Shown: in pieces, positions 22,578 through 33,053 of the stretch
Layout: the number at the start of each line of letters is the position of its first letter
Position numbering within the stretch: position 1 is the stretch's first letter
Source: Annona cherimola
Taxonomy: Eukaryota; Streptophyta; Magnoliopsida; Magnoliales; Annonaceae
Direction of reading: 5' to 3'
Assembly: GCA_030490835.1 (NCBI GenBank)
Contig: CM059971.1
Location: 39,294,012 to 39,358,011 of the forward strand
DNA: 64,000 bases
Program-made: the position numbers and the translations under genes
Notes under the pieces: generated by a model
What the model saw: the letters and a program-made list of their open reading frames with translations, nothing else
What the model was told of the DNA's origin: nothing
Database searches by the model: none

Positions 22578-24233
22578 ATGGACATGAATTTTATTGATCA
22601 GCAGTTAGGTAAATTAGAAGAATTAAACCAAAAGCTTAATGATTTACTTGCCTATCAAAACTCAAATAGTTCATTCTTAAATACATCAATTCCTTTTCAA
22701 ACGACATATTCTAATGAGACTCAATTTTTACCATATCAAGAGCAAGTTCAAAATTTTCATAAGTTCCCTACACCCGATTACAATTCATTTTCATATACAT
22801 ATAACTCAGAATTGAGTTGTCCTAATACGTCCTGGACAAACCAACAAATGCAACCCCACCCTCCATATCTACAAACCCAGTGGCCACCTGAGCAAAGTCA
22901 ATTTTCAAATTATCAATATCAATCTAATCATTATGAAAATACATATGGGCCATCTGCATATCCTGAAAAAAAAATTTCATCACCTCAACCTATTAACCGA
23001 TCTTCTCATCAAACATATAATTATAATGAGGAAATTGAAGAACTAAAATTTTTTTTTCTCGATGGCTTTCAAACCATAGAAAATAAATTTTTAGAGTGCC
23101 TAAATCGAGTTGAACATTGTAAAAATATGTATTTTCACTCGAATCCCCCACAAGAGGACTTTGAAAATTTTTCATCAAATCAAGTAGACTATCAACAATC
23201 TCCTCACTTAGATGACTTAGAGGGAGGATGCGAAAGATTAGATCAACAATTCCTTTCCGACCAACAATCATTTTCTAAGACGACAGATCATGCAGATCAT
23301 ACTGACCAAATTGATAATCTAGTGGATCATTCGAATTTTCAAATTCAATTAAATTCAATACCATTAGAAAATCCATATTTTGAAAATGACTTAGCATTTC
23401 CAAATGCTTTAGAAGCTGAATCCCTTAACAAACAAATGCTAGGTCAAAAGAAAGATAATTTGAAAATAAATGATGAATATATTGTAGAAACATTATGTGG
23501 AGAGGAACCTAATGAATCAACTATCACTCCAATAAATCATTTTGACTATCAAACTCAATCAGATCAATCACTATCAGAAAATTTATTATCTGAAAATTTG
23601 ATAATAATTACAACATTATGTAGTGACGGTTTCTCAGACCATAAACTTAATGAGAATTCCTCTCTTCATAATCAAGAAAATATTATAGAAAATAATGGAA
23701 AATTAATTAATGAAAGATTTGAAGGAGAAAAAGATCAAGAAAATATTGAGGAGATTGATGATCATAGCCAAAATGATGGTAAGATGAGAAATGAAGAGTC
23801 TATTGAGGATAAGTTGGGGGGAGATGAAAATGAAATTATTAATGAAAATTTTGAAAAGTACATACCTGTTATTTCAAGTACTTTTAAAAATGAGCTCATT
23901 AGCATAGATGAATTAATGAAAAAGGAAGAGATGATTCAAATATTTGAACAGGTTCAAATTAAAATTTCGCTCTTTGATGTTATTCAATATATTCCAAATT
24001 ATAGTCAATTTCTTAAAGAGCGTTGCATTCAAACAGAACCCTGTTTAACCCAAAATAAAATCATGCTCTCATTAGGTAACAGTTCAATAAATTTGAATAA
24101 TTTAGATCAAATCGAAGAATGCTACATATTAAACGTCATTGATAATTCATTCACAACTCTTGAGCATGAATATATGAAAATAATAAATAATCTACATAGT
24201 ATTAAAAATTTTAACAGAATAGGAATTGGATAA
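22578..24233 (+). CDS. Gag-like relic protein of element N, 551 aa
   Basis: A single intact ORF and the only sense gene of N. The first 30 residues look helical (QQLGKLEELNQKLNDLLAYQ). Residues about 90-150 are rich in Gln, Asn, Pro and Tyr. A second helical stretch near 155-185 reads EEIEELKFFFLDGFQTIENK. The middle is acidic and Asn-rich. Near residues 445-483, EEMIQIFEQVQIKISLFDVI and IPNYSQFLKERC resemble the pre-protease segment of elements A and B (FKKFLEVLKQLHINIPLVEA, PSYDKLMKDV). Further on, EECYILNVIDNSF resembles the post-protease DECLMINMVDSEV of A. The capsid core, zinc knuckle and DLGAS are absent. I infer a gag-protease remnant kept open after deletion of its enzymatic core. 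Function is unknown, and the similarity is by eye only. Confidence 0.7.
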   Translation: MDMNFIDQQLGKLEELNQKLNDLLAYQNSNSSFLNTSIPFQTTYSNETQFLPYQEQVQNFHKFPTPDYNSFSYTYNSELSCPNTSWTNQQMQPHPPYLQTQWPPEQSQFSNYQYQSNHYENTYGPSAYPEKKISSPQPINRSSHQTYNYNEEIEELKFFFLDGFQTIENKFLECLNRVEHCKNMYFHSNPPQEDFENFSSNQVDYQQSPHLDDLEGGCERLDQQFLSDQQSFSKTTDHADHTDQIDNLVDHSNFQIQLNSIPLENPYFENDLAFPNALEAESLNKQMLGQKKDNLKINDEYIVETLCGEEPNESTITPINHFDYQTQSDQSLSENLLSENLIIITTLCSDGFSDHKLNENSSLHNQENIIENNGKLINERFEGEKDQENIEEIDDHSQNDGKMRNEESIEDKLGGDENEIINENFEKYIPVISSTFKNELISIDELMKKEEMIQIFEQVQIKISLFDVIQYIPNYSQFLKERCIQTEPCLTQNKIMLSLGNSSINLNNLDQIEECYILNVIDNSFTTLEHEYMKIINNLHSIKNFNRIGIG

Positions 24234-24264
24234 CATTAAATATTATGTCTGGTTGAAGACATAA

Positions 24265-24294
24265 AACTTAGCGCTGGTTGGGAGGCAACCCAAC
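24265..24294 (+). other. Post-ORF block shared with element A
   Basis: aacttagcgctgg followed by ttgggaggcaacccaa, which can fold into a short hairpin (ttggg / cccaa). Element A has aacttagcactg..tgggaggcaacc in the same place relative to its pol end (11478-11503). This suggests that N arose by deletion of pol between the gag-like ORF and this block. Confidence 0.65.
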
Positions 24295-25248
24295 ATGTGT
24301 ATATATATCTCTTTTTCGTTAGTTTTCTTTTCAGGTAAAAGCTGCACCAATTTCATCAGATCATTACACCCCAGGTTGTCTCTTTCCCTGCTATTTTATT
24401 TTCATGAATTTACTAAAGATAGCGATATTTAAGTTGGGGGGTCTGATTTGTTTAACTTGATAATATATTTAAAAAAAATAATAAAAAATAAAAAATAAAA
24501 TATATATATACATAAATATAGAGATAAATTAAAGTGCATTTGCTGTGTTTGAGAGTAAGTGAAGAAGCAAATTGGAATTAGTCATATTTGTAAAAATATT
24601 TTCATGGTGTTTTTAAAATTTTATTAGCACTGAACGCACTTACACACCAATGAATGTTGTGGGCATCATGATAATAAAATTTTTCTCTCTCATCCAAACA
24701 AGTAACGGTTAATATCATTGCAATTGATAGCTGTTAGTTATAAAAAAAATCCCTAGATACCCTGAAATACGGTGAGGGGAGAATGTAAAAATAATAATAA
24801 TAATAATAGAAAAAAAATGTAAAACCCCAGATATCCTGAAATATGGTGAGGAGAAGAAAAACATGTTGAAAAAAAATATATATATATCCCTAGATACCCT
24901 GAAATATGGTGAGGGGAGAAAAAAATGATGAAAAAAAAGAGAGAGATATATATTAACTGTCACTATCATAATTTTGATATGACTGTTGCTTAGCTTGGAT
25001 GAGCTGAAAATAACTTATTTATCAAATGCCCATTTGTTCATTAGTACACATACACACGTGCTATAATCTTTTATATGCATCATGAAAAATATTTTACACA
25101 TATACACTAAAGAAATTTACTTCTAAAAGCTTACTATCATTATTAGCAATGCACTTAGATTTTTATAAAAATTAGTAGTACACTATGATTTTAAAAAAAA
25201 AGGACTTATATATATTAAACTATTTCCATTGCTAAGGGACTAGCAATG
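24295..25248 (+). other. Untranslated 3' region of element N
   Basis: No ORF of note on the sense strand. It contains an internal polypurine motif tttaagttggggggtctg (near 24428-24446) and three copies of a motif close to ccctgaaatatggtgagggg (24750-24782, 24826-24857, 24888-24922). These are separated by A/T microsatellites (aataataat, atatatat). Confidence 0.75.
24750..24922 (+). repeat. Triple ccctgaaatatggtgagg repeat
   Basis: Three copies of (a)ccc(t)agatancctgaaata(t/c)ggtgagg, spaced about 60-75 bp, with low-complexity A-rich DNA between them. Degenerate copies in reverse are at 1414-1490 in element A, at the same position relative to the 3' LTR. Conservation between two diverged elements suggests a cis-acting role rather than a chance duplication. 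Confidence 0.75.
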
Positions 25249-25264
25249 TTTAAGTTGGGGGGTG
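25249..25264 (+). other. Polypurine tract of element N
   Basis: tttaagttggggggtg immediately before the 3' LTR start TGATAAGTC. Closely similar strings occur at 24428 and, inside the ORF, near 23811 (ataagttggggggag). Confidence 0.88.
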
Positions 25265-27958
25265 TGATAAGTCTAAAATTTTTCATTTAATTTCATGTTA
25301 AATTCGCATAATTAAATATGAAAATGTTAATTAAATACGTGTTTTAAGTGGAATTTCATGAAAATCATATTTTTAATAGAATATTTAATTTTGCTATAAA
25401 ATAAGCTATTTTGCAACGTTCTTGAAAATATAAAATTATGACACAATCCCCTAGAAAATTTTAATGTTAAAATATGTATTAGCATATTAATATAATTTAG
25501 GCAAAATTATAAAACCATCTAATTTGGAAAATCATACATAAAATTATAAATATAATCTAAACTATGGTTATAAAACAAATTGTCAAAACATTTTAAGATA
25601 AATAATAATAATAATAAATAAATTCAAAAAGGGCTAAAAAGAAAAGTAAATTAAAAATCTCTGCAAGCTTATTAAAATCATTTTGACAAAAATTAAATAT
25701 TTAAATCTGTTTTTGTTTGCAGCATGAGTACACGAAACCTTGCACCGCCGGAGCACCATATTCCAGTGCTACATCTTCCCCATCTGTTTTCTCCACCGCC
25801 CCTTTTATCCTTCCCAGTCACCGGCCACCAAAAATTCCAAACAGCCGAATCCATTAATTCCGACCATCCCTCTAAACTCTTCAACCGTAAATCCATCCAG
25901 CCCCTTTCAAACCCAAATCTCTAAAGCTAAAAATCGGCAGCCATGGATTCCGGCAAATGTTAGCAGCTACCCCCCCTAATTTCAGCATCAACCAACAACA
26001 ACCGACGGTGCTGAGGCAAAATGCCCAAATCCAGCCACCGAAAATGGAACCGAACAAGGCAGCCATCTTCTCCGTCCCGATCTCCGGCAACAGCAAGCTC
26101 AAATGCAGCAGGAAAGCAATCCATTGACAGGCAACAGAAATTTCAAGCAAACTAATTTCCAACAGCAACCTACCTGCAATTGTGAAATTGCCGGCCACAA
26201 AAATTCAAGCCGTCCGGCCAACCTGTAATTCATGGCCAAATTTCGGCAGCTTCCAAAACAGCAAGATCTCACCATTTTAATCCAACCAAGAACCATTGAA
26301 AATCAGCAGCATCACCCCTCTGTCCAGCCATTTTACGGCAACAATCAGCCTCCATTCCTCCGGCATTGATGGCTACATCTCCATGCTCCAACCACACGAC
26401 AACCGGACAACAACGGGAAAGGCGCCCAAAGTTTCAACTGCTCCATTCAACAATTTCAAATACAAAGCCGCATTCATTAAATCCTACAAAAACCGACAGC
26501 CTCTCAGCGGCAAGAACCCATATCCTCTGTATCTCCCTTGATTAATTCTGGCAACTCCCATTTCTACGGCAAACCGCACCTCCCCAAAATCTGGCCAAAA
26601 GGCAGCTAATCGGCACCCATTTTGCAACAAAACCTAAATTCTGGCGGCATCAATTAAACCCACCACTATCCAAAACCCCCTTTTACAAAAATCAAATACC
26701 ATCTTCAACCAAGCACTGATTCATCTATGCAACACCGGCAGCCCAATTCTTCAAACTGCATTTCCCATTTTCGGCCAAACCCATCAGTAACATCTCCTGA
26801 AAACTCAGTCGAAGAGATAAATGCAACTAATTCAGGCTAAAACCCATTCATTTATCAAACTGCCCAAATCCAAAGCTCCACAAATTCGTCCATAGCCTTA
26901 TCACTAGACAGGTACATGAAATAGTCACTCCAGTTCTGAAACACCTCCGAATCGTTGGCGGGCGAGATTTCTTGGCCGCTCACATTCAGCCACGTGACCG
27001 TCTCGAGTGCTATGTCTTTATTAAGCCCGAATGCCTGAAGAGGGTGCTCTACATCAAGGACGACTCTGTATTTGCGAGGGAACATATCGAGCATCAACAC
27101 AACTCTGATTCCATTGGAAAAAGCATAAGCGTTTGGGATCTTGTGAGATGGATCAAAGGAAGGAAGTAGAGGCAGATGAATTTTCGGCCTCTCCAATTTC
27201 TTCTATTTTCATTTCTTTTCTCTCTTCTCTCTCTCTCTCTTCTCTTTCTCTCTCTAATTTCTTCTATTCTCTCTCTCTAACGTCTCTCTCTCCTCTCTCT
27301 TAATTTCTTTCCTTCTCTCTCTCTCTCTCTTCTCTCTTTCTGTCTCTAATTTCTTCTAATTTCTCTTTTCTTCTCTCTCTCTCTCTAACGTCTCTCTCTC
27401 CTCTCTCTTATTCATTTAATTTCTTTCCTTTTCTTTCTCTCACTTCTCTTTCTCTGTTCTCTCTTTCTCTCTCTTCTCTCTTATCTATCTAATTTCTTCT
27501 CTCTCTCTCTCTAACGTCTTTCTCTCTCTTCTCTTTCTCTCTTCTCTCTTTCTCTCTCTTCTTTCTTATCTATCTAATTTCTTCTTCTCTCTCTCTAACG
27601 TCTCTCTCTCCTTTCTCTTAATTTCTTTCCTTTTCTTTCTCTCTCTTCTCTTTCTCTCTCTCCTCTTTCTCTCTCTTCTCTCTCTTCTCTCTTATCTATC
27701 TAATTTCTTCTTCTCTCTCTCTCTAACGTCTCTCTCTCTCTCTCCTCTTTCTCTCTTCTCTCTTTCTCTCTCTTCTTTATACCTTTTTTTTCTCTTAAAA
27801 AAAACAATTGAAAACTACATCGCCTCTCTGTGGATTCGACCCGACTCACCGTTATTGTACACTATCACCCGCATAGTGGTAGCTTTAATGTGTTTCGGTT
27901 AATTTTAATTAAACTGGTGATCACAGTGCTCTTAACGACAAGCACTTGGTGCGCACCA
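25265..27958 (+). repeat. 3' LTR of element N, promoter segment deleted
   Basis: Begins TGATAAGTCTAAAAT and ends TTGGTGCGCACCA, followed by ctcaa (27959-27963). It matches the 5' LTR until about 27186 (ttttcggcc), then jumps to the sequence matching 21380 (ctccaatttcttc). About 1 kb, including the TATA box and the start of the antisense ORF, is therefore absent. A ctccaa word is present at both deletion edges of the 5' copy. Confidence 0.92.
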
Positions 27959-28423
27959 CTCAACATTTCTCCTTACTTCCATATGGATTTGCTTATGATA
28001 AAGCAATTCTGATATATTCCATGGTTGTAATATAAAACATATAAAATCATTTTCAAAAAGTTTGTTTTCTTACCTCTGTTTTGCTTCAGTCTGAATCCTT
28101 TATTATTTCCTTTTCTTTTCCAATACAAGTGAAAAGGATATACATACTCTATCATACATATGATATATTCATTTATGACCTTATTTTCCTTCATAATTTC
28201 TTATAGAGGTTAACTTTAAAAATGCTTGGTCATTATTTCCTTATATGGATTTTTATCCATAAATCCTTATAAAAATAAATCTCAATATTTTCCAAAATCA
28301 CGCTGTTTATTGTAGCAATAGCAGTTATTGTAGCAAATCACTGTTCATCCGAGTTTACTGTTCACAGCAACGTGGGTTACTGTTCATGGGTTCCAAAAAT
28401 AAAAAATACCATGATATAGCTTA

Positions 28424-30080
28424 TGTTGGAAATATGTGGAAAACAAGTTAAATCTATGTTTTGATGATTAACAAATCAATTTGAGTAAGTCTTGGCTACT
28501 AACATGTTTGTGGATATGTTTAAGGGATATACATTTGAAGAACATAAAGCATGGAAGGCCAAGTCGTTCCCCAAGTCGACTCCAAGATCGACTTCAAGAA
28601 GCCAAATCTGTCCAGAGTTGATAATGGGAGAAGAACAAGTGAAGTCGCAGGCCAAGTCGACTCCACTTGCGACTTGGGAAGCCAAGTCGCAAACGAAGTC
28701 GACTCCAGCATCGACTTCAGTCGGGAGATTCACTCCAGAGCTGAATTTGGGATGGAAGAATGCCGAAGTCGCAAACGAAGTCGACTCCAGTTGCGACTTG
28801 GGCGAAGTTGCGGACGAAGTCGACCCCAATTCGACTTGATGCTCTCAAGCTCAAAGATGCAGATTCAAGTTCATTCCAAGAATCAACTTGAGTGTTTTCA
28901 ATACCTAATCAAAGGTGCAAGATCAACTTAAATCTATCAAGTCCAAGGCAAAGATTCAAGTATGCTTCAAGATGAAGAAACTCAAGCTATGAAGACCAAT
29001 CCAAGTTCAAAACAAGATGCATAAGCTTGACCAAGAAGTTATTCAAAGATTCAAGGCTTACAGAACATAGAGCCAATAAAAGCAAAAACAATAAAGGAAA
29101 GACATGAGAAATGCAAAAGAAATAAAGGCATGAAGGAACAAGCATCTCGGAATTATTCAAGTTCATCAAAACCAACTGACAAGGTGAAGTCGCACCCGAA
29201 GTCGACTTCACCTGCGACTTGGGTCAAGTCGATACCCAAGTCGACCCGACCTGGAACTTGAAGTCGCTACGGAAGGCGAAGTCGCACCCGAAGTCGACTC
29301 CATCTGCGACTTGGGCGAAGTCGCACCCGAAGTCGACTCCACCTGCGACTTGGGTCGCAACGGTCGAAATTTATTCGAACGTTGGAGCATTAAATGCGCG
29401 CCACCTACCTTCAAACGTTCGAATTCCCTCCACAATTATAAAAGGCATTGAATGTGAACGAGGGAAGTAGCTGAGAATCATTAAGTGTGCTTAACTCACA
29501 TCTACAAGAGCTCTAAAGAGATCAAGCCATTCAAGAAGGAAGAACTTTGCTTCAAGTTGCAAGAGCTACATTTTTGAATCTTCAAAGCCTACATTACAAG
29601 TTCTTCTCTGCGCCAAATTGCTTCTGCACATCTGTAAAGTGTAGACTCCTTTCTGTTATTTCATTTGTCTGTATTGAACTTGATTTAGTTTGAGGAACTA
29701 AGATCAAGTGTAAGCAAAGTAGTGCGTGATTGGAGTGGAACTCGTCACCTACTCGTGCTGTGTTTTGTTGAAGCCCCCTAGAGCTGGAATCTAGAAGAGA
29801 GCAGTGGCTCTAATTGTATTGAGAGAATACAATAGTGGAACCCAAGTCACAAGGAGTGTGAGCTTGGAAGAGTGGAGTAGGGAGGTTGCCCGAACCACTA
29901 TAAAAATCTTGTGTTCTTGATTTATATTTCTGCTCTCTATATTATAATTGCTTTTCATTTCGTTTCTTCATTAAGGGGACTAGATTAATCCGGGATAAAG
30001 TTTCTGTTTAAGTTATAAATTTTTAAGAACCCAATTCACCCCTCCCCTCTTGGATAATTGTCATTAACTCGGGACCAACA
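28424..30080 (+). mobile_element. Ty1/copia solo LTR
   Basis: Starts TGTTGGAAATATGTGG and ends CTCGGGACCAACA. Flanks are gctta on both sides (28419-28423 and 30081-30085). The TATA box tataaaa is at 29437-29443. It has the same start as the complete element at 33054, so it is the closer subfamily. The U3 is full of aagtcgactcc and gcgacttgg repeats in two clusters (about 28560-28840 and 29180-29360). Confidence 0.92.
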
Positions 30081-30304
30081 GCTTATGCTTAGTATATCAT
30101 GGAAAATTTCATATCTTTTGAATTTATCATCATTTACTTGGCTAAATAAATCATTTTCTCCATATACCAAAAATCAACATAAATTCACTTAAGCATAATC
30201 CTTAATTTCAAAAATCATGAAATTAATATATCATCATTCCAACATCATATTTATCATATTCATACATCCCAAATCATCATTTATCATTTTTGGAGCATTA
30301 TTTA

Positions 30305-31898
30305 TGTTTGAAACATGTGGAAAATAAGCCAAGTTTATGTTTTGATGATTAACAAATCAATTTGAGTAAGTTTTGGTCACTAACATTTTTGTGAAGATGA
30401 TTAAAGGATCTACAAATGAAGAAAATGAAGCATGATAAGTCAAGTCGATTTCCAAGTCGACTCAGGCTTCGACTTAGGCCAAGTCAATTCCCAAGTCGGC
30501 TCAAGAAGCGACTTCAGAGCGTCGTTTTAGTCTAGAGTTGAAATCGAGGAGCAAAGTTGCCGAAGTCGCATCCCAAGTCGACTCCGCATGCGATTTGGGT
30601 GAAGTCGCAGATCAAGTCGACTCCAGTAGCGACTTCGAGGCATCATTTTCGTCCAGAGTTGAAATCGGGGACGAGAGCTGCTGAAGTCGCATCCCAAGTC
30701 GACTTCGCATGCGACTTGGGTGAAGTCGCAGACTAAGTCGACTCCAGCTTCGACTTCAGTGCGGAACTTGCAGATCATGTCAACTCAAAACAAATGAAGC
30801 TCAAATGAAGACCAAAGCAATCAGGATTGCATGAATCCATCATGTTGAATCATAAACACATACTCGGACATCTTCCATGCATCCCGAGACTCAAGACTCA
30901 AGACATGGAGTCAAATATTTTTAAGATAGAAGAATTATAAAGAGTCTTAAGTAAAATCAAGGGAAGAACATTAATTTGAAAAATATCAAGAGAACAAAGT
31001 CATCTCCAAGAGTATCAAGTTCATCAAGCAAGCTGAGGAAGCGAAGTCGCACCTGAAGTCGACTTCACCTATGACTTGGGTCAAGTCGAGGACCAAGTCG
31101 ACCTAGACTGGAACTTGAAGAAGTTGCGAACAGGCGAAGTCGCACCCGAAGTCGACTCCATCTGCGACTTGGGGTCGCAACGGTCGGAAAATTTTCAAAC
31201 GTTAGCGCATTAAATGTGCGCCACCTACTTCCAAACATTCGGATTCTCTCACAAATTATATAAGGCATTCAATATGAACGTGGAGGATAGCTGAAAATTC
31301 ATTAAGTGTGCATAACTCCCATCTTCAAGAGCATTAAGCGATCAAGCCATAATATAAAAAAAGAACTCCGCTTTCAAACTGCCAAAGAGCTGCTTGCTGA
31401 ATCATTAACATTGCTGTTCAAGTTCTTCTCTGCGCCAAATCTGCCTGTACACACCAGTAACGTGTAGAAACTTTCTTTTGTTATTTCTTGTTGTATTGAA
31501 CTTGATTTAGTTTGGGTAATTAAGATCAAGTATAAGCAAAGTAGTGTGTGATTGGAGTGGAACTCGTTACCTACTTGTGCTGTGAATTGTTGATGCCCCC
31601 TAAAGCTGGAATCTAGAAGAGAGCAGTGACTCTAGTTGTATTTGTGAAATACATAGTGGAACCCAAGTCACAAGAAGTGTGAGCTTGGAAGAGTGGAGTA
31701 GAGAAGGTTGCCCGAACCACTATAAAAACTTGCTTGTTGATTTTTATTTCTGCTCTCTGCGCTATATTGCTTTCCATTTATTTCTTCATAAAGGGGACTA
31801 GATTAATTCGGGGTAAAGTTTCTATTTAAGTTTAAATTTTTGAAATACCCAATTCACCTCTCCCCTCTTGGGTAATTGCCATTAACTCGGGACTATCA
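30305..31898 (+). mobile_element. Ty1/copia solo LTR, second subfamily
   Basis: Starts TGTTTGAAACATGTGG and ends CTCGGGACTATCA. Flanks are attta on both sides (30300-30304 and 31899-31903). The plan is the same as the other copia LTRs. The start and repeat spacing match 8276-9899. The TATA region reads attatataagg near 31255-31264. Confidence 0.92.
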
Positions 31899-33053
31899 AT
31901 TTACACATTCCCTATCTTCCCAAATGCTCCATCTTTGCTCCAAATTTTTGATGTTTTGGCATAATTCCAATTAAGCATTATTAATATACTTATTTTCTCA
32001 TTCTTAGACATTATCTAAGCATGGTTTTACCCTACTGAACATCCAAATGAAATTTGGGTGAAAATCACTTACCCGAAGTAGAGATATCCCACATTTTCTC
32101 ACACTTTCTCTCTCTAACTTTCTCCTCTTCTTCCTTGGACGTGTGGGAGGATTTGAAAGCTAGGATTTCTCAAGTGGAGCTGAAAGAAATGATGCCTTGG
32201 ACATGGCCCCCTGCTTCCCTATTTATACTTTTTGATTTTTTCATCAAATTAGATTTTACCCCTTGCTCGAGGTATTTAATTATAAAAATATATTTTTTTT
32301 AATTTTAAAAACTGCATTGAGACAAGAGCAGCCACCCTATGCCTGCTCCAGCCCACCCTATGCAGCCCTATTATTTATTTATTTTTTTGATTTTTAAAAT
32401 TATTTAATTTAAGCTAAATAAATCCTAACCGTTGATTTTGGATGATGATGATCATGGACCATTGATTTGGTCAAATTTTCCCAACCACCCCCTGCCACGC
32501 CCCTGCTGCAGCTTCTGTTTTAATTAATTTTTTATTTTTAATTATTTTTTAAATAAAAAGTCAAAAGTAACATTAATGTAAAAGATAAGTTACTTTTTTT
32601 ATCACCATTTGATGTTTCATCTTGACCCTTGATTTGTGATTTTCATCACATCTTAACCCATTCATTATGTTCATCATGAATTTTTAACCATCCATAAAAA
32701 ATTTTATCGAAATTCAACGTCCGAATTGCAAATTATGAATTTTTCTTTATTTTTCTACTAAAATCCAAGTTTATATTAAAATATCAAAAAGTAATGCTAT
32801 TTGGTCTTGTAGTGATTAAATTCCTTTTTCGTCTTTTTTGTGATTAGGTTAATCCAAGTGATTAACTCTTAATCATGTGTCTTAATCCCCGGTTACTATT
32901 CATGTTACTATTCACGTGGTTTAATCCCACAATTGGATTTCTTTAACCTCTAATACACACATTTGCAAATATAACATATTTCATAAATTTTATTTATCAT
33001 AAAAATCAGTACAAAAATCTAGGGTTTATCGTGTCACTCGGTAGTTCACCTTG

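Larger units (their letters stand above)
18463..27958 (+). mobile_element. Non-autonomous Athila-like LTR element N, complete
   Basis: The 5' LTR is 18463-22121, the primer site 22128-22145, one ORF 22578-24233, the polypurine tract 25249-25264 and the 3' LTR 25265-27958, with ctcaa duplications on both sides. The primer site is the Athila tRNA-Asp type, and the 3' untranslated part shares motifs with element A. There is no RT, RNase H or integrase anywhere inside, so it would have to be moved by enzymes of another element. A hand comparison of the first 1.9 kb of the two LTRs gives about 15 substitutions, so the insertion is young. It sits inside the chromovirus-like LTR that starts at 16823. 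Structurally it is a large retrotransposon derivative with an ORF of its own. Confidence 0.9.
16823..33048 (-). mobile_element. Second chromovirus-like solo LTR, in four pieces
   Basis: Pieces 16823-18462, 27964-28423, 30086-30304 and 31904-33048 together make about 3.5 kb. The first starts TGTGGTGGCCCGAACCGAG, followed by the gattggtaagtgtgaatcagg and cctgatcacgcgg blocks and the cccatttcaggg box (17599), all shared with the LTRs at 1716 and 55182. The later pieces carry the ttactgttcacagcaacgtgg block (28340-28390) and end near gtagttca. True orientation is minus, by comparison with element C. No matching target-site duplication was found (agtgg on the left, ccttg on the right). Some gag-protease linker of element A is missing at the junction, so ectopic recombination or deletion is likely. 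Confidence 0.7.

Noticed and set aside
28560..28840. Regular aagtcgac repeats resembling a CRISPR array
   Set aside because: Units are irregular, spacers are not unique, and the array lies in copia LTRs with plant-type signals.
28492..28931. Overlapping ORFs on both strands in copia LTRs (also 33136-33519, 39994-40395)
   Set aside because: They arise from the low-stop aagtcgac repeat, which stays open in several frames at once.
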